From: DATKJS01 sp050015275
GTDB lineage: Bacteria; Acidobacteriota; Aminicenantia; Aminicenantales; Saccharicenantaceae
Length of the DNA stretch: 64,000 nucleotides
NCBI GenBank assembly: GCA_050015275.1
Contig: JBEKBS010000011.1
Location: forward strand, 1 to 64,000
Direction of reading: 5' to 3'
The stretch's first letter is position 1, and each line of letters starts with the position of its first letter. Shown here piece after piece: positions 29,945-39,637 of the stretch. The notes under the pieces were generated by a model. It was not told where the DNA came from and did no database searches. It saw only the letters and a list, made by a program, of their open reading frames with translations. The position numbers and the translations under genes are program-made.

Positions 29945-31063
29945 TCAGCCGCTGATCCTGTAATGGACATTCCTCTCCCGGAGATGGTCCATGACGTAGC
30001 GGAAATTGCCCTCTTCGAGACCCAGATACTCGGGCGGGCAGATGCCTTTGAGCGAAAGCTTCCCCTCGAGGACGAGACGGGCCGCGGCCGTGGCCGGAAA
30101 GCCGGTCGTCCGGGCCATGGACGAGAAACCCGTCACCCGGTCCTTGCGGTCGAACAGGCTGTACTGATACGTCCGTCGGCGGCCCTCCTCTTCCCCTTCG
30201 ATGAGGATCCGCATCGCCGTGAACTCGTCATCCTCCTCATGGAGATGCCACTCTTTGAACAGGATGGCCGAGGTGAATTCGATGGGCTTCATCTTGCGTC
30301 CCCGGACCCCGATCTCTTCTTGACTGAAAAAACCGCTGTCGCGAAGGGCCTTGATGTGCTCCGCGTGGCCAGGGTAGCGGAGGGTTTTCTCGATCATGTT
30401 CGGAACCTTCATCGTTTTGAGGAGCGACCGGAGGCCGTCCGAATTGAACGCCTCGAGAGTGCCGACTTCCGGGAAGTCCAGGAACTCGGCGTCCGAGAGC
30501 GCCGGCCGGACGACGACGTGCCCGTTCTCGACATAGCGGGCGGGGCGGATATACTCCTCGATGACGTCGGCCGGGGAAAAGGGAGCCTTGTACTCGAACG
30601 GGAAATCCCGCTTGAACGGGAGGCCGCCGACGTAGCACTTGAAATGGCTGACGGCCATGCGGGCGGCATGATAGCCCAGGATCATGTTGCTCATGCCCGG
30701 GGCCACCCCGCAATCCACGATGGCCGTTACTCCGTTGGCCCGGGCCCGGTCGTCCAGGAGGAAGGCGTCCTCGGGGAAAAAGGAGATGTCGACGGCGTTC
30801 TTGCCCGCCTCGATGACAGCCTGCAAGGTCGAGAACCCCATGAAGCCGGGGACCGCCCCGATGACCAGGTCGAAATCGCGGACAAGGCTCCCCACGGCCC
30901 GGCCGTCGGCCAGGTCCGCGGTCAGCTTTTTTACGGGGGCGTGGCCAAGCTTGTCCAAGCTCGTCCGGTCGACGTCGACCGCGGTCACGTCGAAATCCCG
31001 GGCCAGGTCCGCGGCCATGACACGGCCGACCATGCCTGAGCCAAGGACGATGATCTTCTTCAC
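29945..31063 (-). CDS. saccharopine dehydrogenase-family oxidoreductase
   Basis: 372 residues. Its Rossmann start MKKIIVLGSGMVGRVMAADL and the turn ADLADGRAVGSLVRDFDLVIGAVPG match the saccharopine dehydrogenase/L-lysine 6-dehydrogenase group. DCGVAPGMSNMILGYHAA is a strong signature of that family. It may act on lysine, saccharopine or a carboxyspermidine-type amine, and the substrate is not decidable by eye. It lies 34 bp upstream of the VPS10-like gene on the same strand, although the two have no obvious shared function. Confidence 0.82.
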   Translation of the reverse strand: MKKIIVLGSGMVGRVMAADLARDFDVTAVDVDRTSLDKLGHAPVKKLTADLADGRAVGSLVRDFDLVIGAVPGFMGFSTLQAVIEAGKNAVDISFFPEDAFLLDDRARANGVTAIVDCGVAPGMSNMILGYHAARMAVSHFKCYVGGLPFKRDFPFEYKAPFSPADVIEEYIRPARYVENGHVVVRPALSDAEFLDFPEVGTLEAFNSDGLRSLLKTMKVPNMIEKTLRYPGHAEHIKALRDSGFFSQEEIGVRGRKMKPIEFTSAILFKEWHLHEEDDEFTAMRILIEGEEEGRRRTYQYSLFDRKDRVTGFSSMARTTGFPATAAARLVLEGKLSLKGICPPEYLGLEEGNFRYVMDHLRERNVHYRISG

Positions 31064-31127
31064 GAAGGCCTCCTTCTGATGGGTCTATTCAATCCGAACT
31101 GGCGCGGGCCCTTCGGGTTGGCTCATT

Positions 31128-31157
31128 AATATAGACCAAGAGGAGCCCGCTTTTCAA
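31128..31157 (-). promoter_or_regulatory. promoter of the saccharopine dehydrogenase-VPS10 unit
   Basis: On the minus strand, TTGAAA (31157-31152), an 18-bp spacer and TATATT (31133-31128), about 65 nt upstream of the start codon. Confidence 0.4.
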
Positions 31158-31241
31158 TACGGGAGTCGGATCGCGCCCCGGTCGGGGATTGCCCTTGGCT
31201 CCTGGCCGGGGTCCGTATTTACTTTTTGGGAGCGCGTCGGT

Positions 31242-32453
31242 ATGATAAGGGACCTCAGGATTAAGAGGAAGGGAAGAGCCATGCTCGACGACGTGAATCA
31301 AGCCTCTCCCCGGCGGACTGCGGGAGCCATTCCTCGCCTGATCATCTGTTCGGCCATTTGCGCCCTCGTCCTGCTCACCGCCGGGACCGCCGTTGCCCAG
31401 ACCGCTCCGCCCGAGGAGAAGAAGAAAGAGGAATCTCCAACGGACAAGAAGTTCAAGCCACACGTCATCCTCCTCCCGATCTTCTCTTACTCCCCCGAGA
31501 CAAGGCTCGCACTCGGCGCCGGCGGCGTCCTCTACTATCGCCTTGGCCAGGAGAAAGAGAAAACCCGTCCATCCTCACTCGGGCTCGTGATGGTCTACAC
31601 CATGAACAACCAGTTCCGGATCCAGCTGAGGCCGGAGATCTATCTTTCGAATAACGCCTACAGAGTCAACGCCTACGTTAGATTCGAACGGTATCCCACG
31701 GAATTCTTTGGGGTCGGGGACAACGTTCCGGCGAGCGCGGGAGAAGCTTACACTCCCCAAGCCATTGGCTTCCATCTCTCCGTCAAAAGGAAGGTCTTTG
31801 GCAGCGTCTTTGTAGGAGTCCAGTATAGGATTGAGAAGATGTCGATCCTGGACGTCGAGCCGGGCGGGCTGCTCGCACAGGGGACGATCGCCGGGAGCAC
31901 CGGCGGCCTCCTCTCCGGCCCGGGTCTCAACCTCAGCTGGGACAACAGGGACAACATTTTTTTCCCCCGCCGGGGCAGCTATCTCCAGTTCTCGGCTGAT
32001 TTTTTCAACCCCGTTTTTGGCAGCGCCTTCCACTATACGGTGACGAATCTGGACCTCCGGACATATGTCCCGGTTTTTTCGACCCACGTCCTGGCTTTTC
32101 AGTTCGTGATGAGGGACATCGGCGGAACCGCCCCGTTTTACGAGCTTTCCACGCTGGGCGGACCGTCGATATTACGGGGGAACCTTAGCGGCCAATACCG
32201 GGACAAGGCGCTCCTGGCCGTCCAGGCGGAATACAGGGTGCCCGTTTGGAGGCGTTTCGGCGTGGACGCGTTCGTCGGCTTGGGAAATGTCGGCCCGGCG
32301 ATCTGGGATATCAGCTTCAACCGTCTCAAATACTCGGTGGGAGCCGGACTCAGGTATCGGCTCGATAAGCAGGAAGGCACGAACCTCCGGCTGGACTACG
32401 GCTGGGGCCCTGCCCGCTCCGGCTTTTACATGACGGTCCAGGAGGCGTTCTGA
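31242..32453 (+). CDS. Omp85/BamA-type outer-membrane beta-barrel (surface antigen)
   Basis: 403 residues with a signal peptide (LIICSAICALVLLTAGTAVAQ). A charged linker follows, then an all-beta barrel with alternating patterns, including LSWDNRDNIFFPRRGSYLQFSADFF, which matches the conserved barrel strands of bacterial surface antigen D15, and LGGPSILRGNLSGQYRDKALLAVQAEYR (the RGF/RGY-like loop 6 region). It ends in phenylalanine, as outer-membrane barrels do. No POTRA domains are present, so it is a barrel-only member rather than BamA itself. The start could also be ATG 31281, which leaves a shorter n-region. The cargo or role is unknown. Confidence 0.83.
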   Translation: MIRDLRIKRKGRAMLDDVNQASPRRTAGAIPRLIICSAICALVLLTAGTAVAQTAPPEEKKKEESPTDKKFKPHVILLPIFSYSPETRLALGAGGVLYYRLGQEKEKTRPSSLGLVMVYTMNNQFRIQLRPEIYLSNNAYRVNAYVRFERYPTEFFGVGDNVPASAGEAYTPQAIGFHLSVKRKVFGSVFVGVQYRIEKMSILDVEPGGLLAQGTIAGSTGGLLSGPGLNLSWDNRDNIFFPRRGSYLQFSADFFNPVFGSAFHYTVTNLDLRTYVPVFSTHVLAFQFVMRDIGGTAPFYELSTLGGPSILRGNLSGQYRDKALLAVQAEYRVPVWRRFGVDAFVGLGNVGPAIWDISFNRLKYSVGAGLRYRLDKQEGTNLRLDYGWGPARSGFYMTVQEAF

Positions 32454-32465
32454 GCCCGCTTCTCC

Positions 32466-35006
32466 CTACCCCTTCCGGACGACCCTCAGCGTTTTGATCT
32501 CGTAGGGGCCCATCGCCACGACGACCCCATTATCCTGCCCTGAAGACATCCCCGGGGTCGCTCCTTTGACCGGCCTTTCAATGAGGTCCGTTTCCTCGAC
32601 CTGGACCGGCCAAGGGAAGGAGATCCTGGCCTCGCTCTTCTGCCCGAAGGCCTCGTACAGCCGGATGATGAGGTTTCGGCTGTTGTACCCGGATTCCATC
32701 TTCAGGGTCGAGAGGACGATGCCAGCGGGGGAAACCCGGACGAACGACCGCTCCGATGGCTGCGTCCCCTTGTGCGACATCCCGGTTCTCACGATGAGGA
32801 CGTTATTGAGCTCGTATCCGCGGCGGATGGTGTCGGCCTCTTTCCATGTGCCCGAGTGAGGATAGAGGGAATAGAGGAGTTCGTGGCGGCCGCGGTCGGC
32901 CTCGGGATCCGGAGACGTGGCGCCGTGGACAATCGACATTCGGAGCGTCGTCCCCTTAACGTCGAAGCCGTACTTGCAATCGTTGAGTAGGCTTAGGCCC
33001 GACCCGGAAACGGGGTCTGAAACGTCGACCCAGCGCAGGGCGGGAACCTCCGCGCCGTCCGCAGGGCGGGGGACGGACCCGAAGGGGATCTCGAATTCCG
33101 CCTGTCCGGACTTGAGGTTCAGGGGAAAGGCTGCCTTGATCATCAGGTTCCGCTCCTGCCAGTCCAGCCGCATCCGGCAGTCGACCCTTGCCATCCCGGC
33201 CGCGAGGATCAGATCCTGCTCGAAGACGGAATCATGGAACGGCGTCGTGATCCGGATGATCCCTCTGACCGGCCCGGATTCGACGACGCGGACCGTTCCC
33301 CCCGGGGCGCCCATGTTGGCGGGTTCGCCCTTGAGGCCCAATTCCCAAGCGGACATGGATTCCGGCTCATCGGTGATGGACTGGAGGACGTTCCCGGGGC
33401 CCGAAAGGACTTCCCTCTTGGCCCGCTTGTCGTAAAGGCTCTTGATCCAGCCCGTTCTTCCGTCGATCTCCAGCCGGAAGAACTCATTCTCAAGCCCAAG
33501 CGCAGATACGCGGAGGCCGGTCCGGAACGGCTTTCTCGGCTTGTCGGCCGCCACGGCCCTGTAGATCCGATATCCGAAAGACGGCACGTCTTCCGCGAGG
33601 AAGGCCAGCCGGAAGCGGGTCTGGTTCCCGCCGGCTTCCCTCTCCAGGACCTGGACGGCGATCTCTTCCCCCCGCGTGTTCAGGATTTTCAGCGACGGCG
33701 GCGAGGACGGCAGTTCGACCTCGGCCGTCACGGTCTCCGTCCGCGGCCAGAAGAGCGGGTTGAAGACGGCGACCGGGACCCCCTCTCCCGTCGTGTCCGC
33801 CATGTTCAGGATGGTCTCGAGGGAAAAGTCCAAGGCCCGCTGGCCCCGCGCCAGGGCCTCCCGATAGAATCGTCCCGTCTCCTCATAAACGGGCCCGATG
33901 GCCGACCCGGCCAGGATGTCGTGGAATTGGTGCCGGAGGACGGTCTTCCAGGCTTCATCGATGTCCCGCTCGGGATAATAATCCCGGAACCCTGCCGCCA
34001 CCGCCAGGGCCGAGAACCGCTCGGCCTGGAGGAGGAGACCCTCGGCGGTCCTGTTCCATTTCTTGGTCGCCGCCTGGGTCGTGTAACAGGCCGGGAACGT
34101 GAAATTGAGCTCGTTCCGCACGACCGGAAAATCCACGCCCGAGGTTTCGATCTTCTTGAAGAAACTTTCGGGATCGTCAAAGATCATTTTCGGATGGTCC
34201 GGGTCGTCCTTGAATTTCCGAATGGCCGCCACATCGGAATCCCGCGGGCCCCCGCCATGGTCTCCCTCACCATAGAGGATGAGGAAGTCCTTGATGGCCG
34301 TTTGAGTGGAAGCGTCCTTGAGGACGTCGTTGAGGCCGTTGCTCAGGTTGGCGAGGTACCACCCCTGAGGAACGTGGGCGAGCAGGCGGGAGCCGTCCTT
34401 CCCCTCCCACCAAAAGAAAGGCGCCTTTTCCGGGGCGCACCGCTCGAACACATAATAGCGGATCCCTGCCTTGCTCAGGATCTGGGGGAGCTGCCAGTTG
34501 TGGCCGAACGCGTCGGGGTTCCAGCCGACCGTGACATCCACCCCGAACCTGTCCAGGAAATAACGCTTGCCGTAGAGGAGCTGACGGGCCAACGCCTCCC
34601 CGTCGGGCATGTTGAGGTCGGGCTCGACCCACATCCCGCCCACGGGGAACCATGTTCCTTCGCGGACCTTGCGGCGGATCTCATCGAAGAGACGGGGATA
34701 GCTTTTCTCCATGGCCTCGTAAAGGGCCGCCTGGCTCTGGGCAAAGGTCAAGCCCGGCATTTTCGCCATCTGGGCCAGGGTGCCCTGGAACGTCTGGACC
34801 GCGATGTCGTTGACGGTTTCCTCCCACCGCCAGAGCCAGCTCAGATCGATGTGGGCATGACCGACGAGGTGGGCGGTGTAGCTGCGCGGGTCCTGGAGGA
34901 CCGCCGGCCGGGTCTTGTCGGGCTGCTGACCCGAAAGAACCGCCCCCCCGATTGAGAGGGCCGCGATCAGACACAAAAAAAATCTCAGCCTTTGTCTGGC
35001 GTTCAT
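32466..35006 (-). CDS. secreted alpha-mannosidase, GH38
   Basis: 846 residues with an N-terminal signal sequence. The GH38 zinc site appears as H50-A-H52-I-D54 (LVGHAHIDLSWLWRW). The nucleophile lies in NPDAFGHN (D165), and the helix EFYRE-like and HQFHDILAGSAIGPVYEE motif carries further zinc and structural residues. The C-terminal half is the all-beta mannosidase domain. The enzyme removes terminal alpha-mannose from glycans, here outside the cytoplasm. It is convergent with the barrel gene and only 12 bp separates them. Confidence 0.93.
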   Translation of the reverse strand: MNARQRLRFFLCLIAALSIGGAVLSGQQPDKTRPAVLQDPRSYTAHLVGHAHIDLSWLWRWEETVNDIAVQTFQGTLAQMAKMPGLTFAQSQAALYEAMEKSYPRLFDEIRRKVREGTWFPVGGMWVEPDLNMPDGEALARQLLYGKRYFLDRFGVDVTVGWNPDAFGHNWQLPQILSKAGIRYYVFERCAPEKAPFFWWEGKDGSRLLAHVPQGWYLANLSNGLNDVLKDASTQTAIKDFLILYGEGDHGGGPRDSDVAAIRKFKDDPDHPKMIFDDPESFFKKIETSGVDFPVVRNELNFTFPACYTTQAATKKWNRTAEGLLLQAERFSALAVAAGFRDYYPERDIDEAWKTVLRHQFHDILAGSAIGPVYEETGRFYREALARGQRALDFSLETILNMADTTGEGVPVAVFNPLFWPRTETVTAEVELPSSPPSLKILNTRGEEIAVQVLEREAGGNQTRFRLAFLAEDVPSFGYRIYRAVAADKPRKPFRTGLRVSALGLENEFFRLEIDGRTGWIKSLYDKRAKREVLSGPGNVLQSITDEPESMSAWELGLKGEPANMGAPGGTVRVVESGPVRGIIRITTPFHDSVFEQDLILAAGMARVDCRMRLDWQERNLMIKAAFPLNLKSGQAEFEIPFGSVPRPADGAEVPALRWVDVSDPVSGSGLSLLNDCKYGFDVKGTTLRMSIVHGATSPDPEADRGRHELLYSLYPHSGTWKEADTIRRGYELNNVLIVRTGMSHKGTQPSERSFVRVSPAGIVLSTLKMESGYNSRNLIIRLYEAFGQKSEARISFPWPVQVEETDLIERPVKGATPGMSSGQDNGVVVAMGPYEIKTLRVVRKG

Positions 35007-35082
35007 GGTTTTTGAATACCCTCCCGGAAAACAGACTTCACAGAGAACCCCGGAGCCCCTTTGGCCTGGCGGCAGCGCCCGC

Positions 35083-35535
35083 TTACTTCCGCAGTTCCGC
35101 TGTGCAGTTCGGGCAGCGGACCGCCTTGATCGGGATCGTGGTGAAGCAGAACGGGCATTCCTTCGTGGTCGGCTCGACGGGAACGGCCTCGGCCTTCCTC
35201 TTCATCTTGTTCATGCTCCGGATCACAAAGAACAAGGCGAAGGCGACGATCAGGAAGTTGATGATCTTATTGATGAACAGGCCGTAATTGAAAGTGACCG
35301 CGCCGGCCTGCTGGGCCGCCGCGAGCGATGCGTATGGGCCGACCACCTTCCCGGCCGTCAGCACGGCATACAGGTTAGAAAAATCCACGTGGCCCAGGAG
35401 CAGCCCGATCGGCGGCATCAGGACGTCGGAGACGAGCGACGAGATGATGCCTCCGAAAGCCGCGCCGATGATGATGCCCACGGCCATGTCCAAGACGGAC
35501 CCGCGCAACGCGAACTCCTTGAACTCTTTGATCAT
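35083..35535 (-). CDS. mscL: large-conductance mechanosensitive channel with C-terminal zinc ribbon
   Basis: 150 residues. MIKEFKEFALRGSVLDMAVGIIIGAAFGGIISSLV is the standard MscL amphipathic helix and pore helix TM1. TM2 is INKIINFLIVAFALFFVI. It opens under membrane tension to release osmolytes. Instead of the usual short helical bundle, the C-terminus has a treble-clef-like ribbon with C127, C130, C141 and C144 (CPFC...CPNC). The start is fixed by GGAGGTCG upstream of ATG 35535. The frame extends further, but into a spurious Arg-rich segment. Confidence 0.95.
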   Translation of the reverse strand: MIKEFKEFALRGSVLDMAVGIIIGAAFGGIISSLVSDVLMPPIGLLLGHVDFSNLYAVLTAGKVVGPYASLAAAQQAGAVTFNYGLFINKIINFLIVAFALFFVIRSMNKMKRKAEAVPVEPTTKECPFCFTTIPIKAVRCPNCTAELRK

Positions 35536-35578
35536 TTCGACCTCCTTCCTATGATTCTGACGGGGAACCCCAAGCGAC

Positions 35579-37615
35579 CTATTTTTTGACAGTCGGAAAA
35601 GACGAGACCCTGAGCCGGGCGCAGCCCATCGGGATGAGCTCGACCTCTTCCACCGGCCCCTCCGCCTCGGCCGGGCTCCGCGGCACAAGGCCGGCCATCC
35701 GGCCCTCCGCACGCCACCCCGGGACTCTCCGGGCCTTGGCCCTCAGGACGACCGGCGCGGCGGCGGGCTCGAACGGCTGGTAGGCCGATGTTTTTTGAGA
35801 GGCCACACGGATGGACGCGCCCGGATTGGCGGGGTTCACCAGGAGGCCGTAGTTCCACTCCGTCGTCGGGAGGATCTCGAAGGCCGGCCATGCGTCCGTC
35901 CCGCCATAGCGCTTCCATTCCTCCCCGATCTTCAGCGAATACCAGAGCGGCCCCCTGCGCACCGAAACGGCGTCCCCGATCCGGGGCCAGCGCCTGACCT
36001 GGATGTCCATCGGGAAATCGAGACGGACCTGGTCTCCCTGCCGCCAAAGACGCCTGAGCACGGCATAGCCCGGACCCGCGAGATCGCGTCCGACCTCCCG
36101 GCCGTTGACCTCGACCCGGACCTTCGTGGCCCAACCGGGGACCCTGAGATAGAGGGGGAATTCGACCGGACGCTCGGCCGCCACCGTCAGATCGGCATGG
36201 TCCCCGAACGGATAGGCTGTGTCCTCCGTAACATCGACCTTCACGCCCTCTCCCACCACAGCGCTGACGGACGATGGGGCGTAGAGGACGGCCGCCAGAC
36301 CGTTGTCGGCCGTCGCCATCCAGAGGTGTTCGGCGTAATAGGGCCACCCGAACCCGACGTTGTGCTGGCAGCAGCGATAACTCCACGGGTCGTACGAGAC
36401 GAGCGTCCCGCCGTTCTGGAAGTCGTGTTCCCCGGAGCTGTCGCAGGAGATCAAATTGGGCGCCGTCAGGTAGTGAAGGCCCTTGAGATCCGACGTCATC
36501 GAGGCGGGAAGGGAATTGAAGGCGATCTCCTCCGCCCGGTCCGCCCAAACCGGGTCGCCGGTGATCCTGAGGAGGGACTCGAAACTTGCCATGAACTCCA
36601 CCACGGAGCAGGTTTCGGCACCTTGGCGGGGGTCGACCTTGCCGGGCCGGATGTTCTCGTCGGCTCCGAACATCCCTCCGGGCTGCTGTCCGTACTCCTC
36701 CATGAGCTGGCGATAGTTTCGCTCGACCGCCTCGAGGTATTTCCGTTCCCTGGATTGCTGATAGTAGACCGCCGGCTCGCGGATGCCCATGGTGATGTTG
36801 ACGCCGTGATAAACCCCGCTCTCGGACCAGTTTTTGTCCCGGTCCAGGGTCAGGATGGGAGAGGTCCAGTCCGAGGTCCGTTCGAAGACCCGGCGGGCGA
36901 GGTCGAGAAGGAAGTTCTCGCCGGTCCTGTTGTAAAGCCAGTAGACGCTCTCGAGATCGTCCCCGCCCCGGAGCTTCTGCCAGCTCCCCGGAAGAAGGTT
37001 GTCGACGGGGATGTGGTATTGATACTGGAAATAGCGGCTCATGAGCGAGATGATCCGGCGGTCCCCGGTGACATCATAATAGCTCTGCAGGGCGAACAGC
37101 ATGACCATGTTCGGCCAAAGGTCGCGGGCCGCCTTGTTGTCGGCCGGGCCGAGCCAGCCGTCCGGCTGCTGGGACTTGAGGACATAGGTGATCCAGCGCT
37201 CGGTCTCCTTGCGGATGGCGGGATCCTTCAGAAGGTAGCCAAGGTCGCCGTACCCCCTGAGCCAATACGGCAGTTCCTCCCAGCCCTTGCCCTTGAGGGT
37301 GATCCAGCCGCCGTCCTCCTTTAAGAAAGGGCTGATCTCGGCCAAGCGCCCGGTGAAGCCATCCCGCATGAGCTGGAGCTGGCTCAGGAGCCAGCCGTGG
37401 GGTTCGACCGTCCCGATCGGGAGCTTCACGAGCGGGCTTACGACGAGCGGCGAGCGGTTGGAGACGTAATGGGCGCCGGGATGGGACGCCGGGGGGAGCC
37501 TGACGATCGTCGGCCCAGAGCCCAGGTTTTGGCCGCTGCCGATGAATGCGGCGAACAGGAAGCCCGAAAAGAGGAGCCCGGGAACGAGGAGATTCCTCAA
37601 GAAAACACTCCACAT
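35579..37615 (-). CDS. GH127 beta-L-arabinofuranosidase-like protein (DUF1680)
   Basis: 678 residues with an N-terminal hydrophobic signal segment. The central alpha/alpha barrel carries E334-T-C336 and C415-C416 (YRCCQHNVGFGWPYYAEHLW). These positions match the catalytic glutamate, cysteine nucleophile and zinc cysteines of GH127. The C-terminal region is beta-rich (LYLRVPGWATKVRVEVNG). The enzyme likely releases beta-L-arabinofuranose or a related sugar. The reading frame extends to 37921, but ATG 37615 begins the signal sequence. It lies between mscL and gamma-glutamyltransferase on the same strand. Confidence 0.9.
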   Translation of the reverse strand: MWSVFLRNLLVPGLLFSGFLFAAFIGSGQNLGSGPTIVRLPPASHPGAHYVSNRSPLVVSPLVKLPIGTVEPHGWLLSQLQLMRDGFTGRLAEISPFLKEDGGWITLKGKGWEELPYWLRGYGDLGYLLKDPAIRKETERWITYVLKSQQPDGWLGPADNKAARDLWPNMVMLFALQSYYDVTGDRRIISLMSRYFQYQYHIPVDNLLPGSWQKLRGGDDLESVYWLYNRTGENFLLDLARRVFERTSDWTSPILTLDRDKNWSESGVYHGVNITMGIREPAVYYQQSRERKYLEAVERNYRQLMEEYGQQPGGMFGADENIRPGKVDPRQGAETCSVVEFMASFESLLRITGDPVWADRAEEIAFNSLPASMTSDLKGLHYLTAPNLISCDSSGEHDFQNGGTLVSYDPWSYRCCQHNVGFGWPYYAEHLWMATADNGLAAVLYAPSSVSAVVGEGVKVDVTEDTAYPFGDHADLTVAAERPVEFPLYLRVPGWATKVRVEVNGREVGRDLAGPGYAVLRRLWRQGDQVRLDFPMDIQVRRWPRIGDAVSVRRGPLWYSLKIGEEWKRYGGTDAWPAFEILPTTEWNYGLLVNPANPGASIRVASQKTSAYQPFEPAAAPVVLRAKARRVPGWRAEGRMAGLVPRSPAEAEGPVEEVELIPMGCARLRVSSFPTVKK

Positions 37616-37694
37616 CTTCTTTGCATTAATATAATGGTTTCGTCCTTTCTGAGTCAACCGTTCCAAGGGCCTCCGCGCGGCCGGGCCACATCTC

Positions 37695-39548
37695 TCACCA
37701 GGCGATGCCGTAATCTTCGCCGTAATTGCTGCTCCCGCCCCAGAACGTGCCGTGAGCTTGGTCAAAGAAAATGGCGTTGATGGGACCGGACGTGTATTTT
37801 TTGATGGAGAGCACATACCCCATGGCCTTGAGCCTGTCACGCACGGCCTGGGGCACCTTCTCGTTGATCTCGAGCCGGCCGGGCAGGGATTTGTGGTCAT
37901 TGAAAGAGTCGTGCATCTCAAAGCTCGTGATGTTGGGCGCCTCGCAGGCCTCCTGGATGTTCATGCCGAACTCGACGACGTTGAGGAAGAGCTGGAGCAG
38001 GTTCTGGTCCTGGGTGTCCCCTCCCTGGACGGCGAACGAGAGGAATGGTTTTCCATCGCGCACGGCCAGGCCCGGCGTCAGCGTCGACCGGGGCCTTTTC
38101 CCGGGTTCGATGACGTTGAACGGGTTCTTGAACTCGTCGAGGACGAAGCTCTGGGCGCGCTGGCTCATCCCGATTCCCGTCGCTCCCGCGATGACGCAAG
38201 GGACCCAACCGCCGCTCGGAGTGACGGAGACGACCCAACCCTCCTTGTCCGCGGCCTCGATCGACGTCGTGCCGGTCCGGAAGCTCCGCTCGAGGGCCGA
38301 GGCCTCTTCCTCTGTGAGCGACTCCGTTTTCTCCCGGCCCCATGTGAGCCAGCGATCGAGATAGCCGAGATAGGGATTCTTCTTTCCCTCGAACGGATAG
38401 GGGTCGCCGGGCTTCGTGTCCGGGTCGTTCCTCTTCCAGTCGATGATCGCGGCCCTTTCCCTGGCATAGGCCTTGGAGAGGAGGCCCCGGAGAGGCTCCG
38501 CGGGAGGAAAGTACGGGTCACCGTAGTAGAAATCGCGGTCAGCGAAGGCCAGGTTCATGACTTGGTACAGGGCGTGGATATATTCCGCGCTGTTGTATCC
38601 CATGGCCTTGAGGTCCATCGCCTCGAGCATGTTCAGGGCCTGGAGCATGACCGGTCCCTGGACCCAGCTCGTCAGCTTGTAGACTTCGATGCCTTTGTAA
38701 TTCGTGGAGACCGGCTCCTCGATGTGGACCTTCCATCCGGCGAGATCGTCCATGGTGATGAGCCCCCCGACCTCCGACGAGCCCCGGACGAAGTCCCGGC
38801 CGATGTCGCCCCGGTAGAAACGGTCGTACGCCGCGTAGATCGCCTCCTTCCTGCCCTTCCCCGCGGCCAGGGCCTTCTGCTCGGCCTCGACCAGCTTCCG
38901 GAGCGTTTCGAGGAGCTCCGGTTGACGGAAGATCTCGCCGGGCCTCGGCGCCTCCCGTGATTCACCGAGGTGGGGCAGGAAGACCTTCTTGGAGAAGGGC
39001 CACCGCTTGATCTTCTCCTTTTCCCTCTCGATCCTGTCGCAGAGCTCCTTCTCGACCGGATAGCCTTCAGCCATCTTGAGAGACGGCTCGAGGACATCCT
39101 TGAGGCTGAGCGTGCCGAACTCGGCCAGCATGGTGATGAGCCCGCCCGGTGTTCCGGGCGTCACGGCGGAGAGCGGGCCGTCGGCCGGGGGATATTCATA
39201 CCCCCTGCTCTTGTAAAAATCGACCGTCGCTCCCGTCGGGGCGACGCCCAGGGCGTTGATCCCGAGGACCTTGCCCGTCTTCGGGTTGTAGATCAGGGCC
39301 TGGGTCTCCCCTCCCCAGGTCAGGACATCATGCATTGTGCAGACGGCCCCCAGCATGGCGCAGGCCGCGTCGACGGCGTTCCCGCCCTTCATGAAGATCA
39401 TGGCCCCGGCCGTCGCGGCCAGCGGCTTGCCCGTGATGGCCACCCAGTTCCGGCCGTGGAGGACCGGCTTCTCCGTCCTCTGCGCGGGCGGAGCGAAGCT
39501 CATGGCAGGGATGCCCAGGATAACGAGGGCCAGGATGACGGTTTTCAT
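37695..39548 (-). CDS. gamma-glutamyltransferase family protein
   Basis: 617 residues with a signal peptide. It belongs to the Ntn-hydrolase gamma-glutamyltranspeptidase family. The autocleavage threonine appears as T427 in TTSIEAADKEG, aligned to TTHYSVVDKDG of E. coli Ggt. Upstream sequences GGNAVDAACAM and DGPLSAVTPGTPGGL are family motifs. The substrate arginine region (E. coli RTEH-like) is not evident, so the substrate may differ from glutathione. It would act in the periplasm. Confidence 0.9.
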   Translation of the reverse strand: MKTVILALVILGIPAMSFAPPAQRTEKPVLHGRNWVAITGKPLAATAGAMIFMKGGNAVDAACAMLGAVCTMHDVLTWGGETQALIYNPKTGKVLGINALGVAPTGATVDFYKSRGYEYPPADGPLSAVTPGTPGGLITMLAEFGTLSLKDVLEPSLKMAEGYPVEKELCDRIEREKEKIKRWPFSKKVFLPHLGESREAPRPGEIFRQPELLETLRKLVEAEQKALAAGKGRKEAIYAAYDRFYRGDIGRDFVRGSSEVGGLITMDDLAGWKVHIEEPVSTNYKGIEVYKLTSWVQGPVMLQALNMLEAMDLKAMGYNSAEYIHALYQVMNLAFADRDFYYGDPYFPPAEPLRGLLSKAYARERAAIIDWKRNDPDTKPGDPYPFEGKKNPYLGYLDRWLTWGREKTESLTEEEASALERSFRTGTTSIEAADKEGWVVSVTPSGGWVPCVIAGATGIGMSQRAQSFVLDEFKNPFNVIEPGKRPRSTLTPGLAVRDGKPFLSFAVQGGDTQDQNLLQLFLNVVEFGMNIQEACEAPNITSFEMHDSFNDHKSLPGRLEINEKVPQAVRDRLKAMGYVLSIKKYTSGPINAIFFDQAHGTFWGGSSNYGEDYGIAW

Positions 39549-39637
39549 CGGACCTCCTTCGGCAAGGGCCTGGATGGCGTGACCCGCTCATCGTATCAAG
39601 CCCGCGGCCATTTGACAAGATTGGCGAATTCTTCTTT

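Noticed and set aside
37616..37921. N-terminal extension of the GH127 frame
   Set aside because: It overlaps the end of the gamma-glutamyltransferase gene out of frame. The signal peptide starts at 37615.
39612..39617. TTGACA as a -35 for the dehydrogenase operon
   Set aside because: Its spacing to TATAAT is 25 bp. TTGGCG at 39621 with a 16-bp spacing and the extended -10 fit better.
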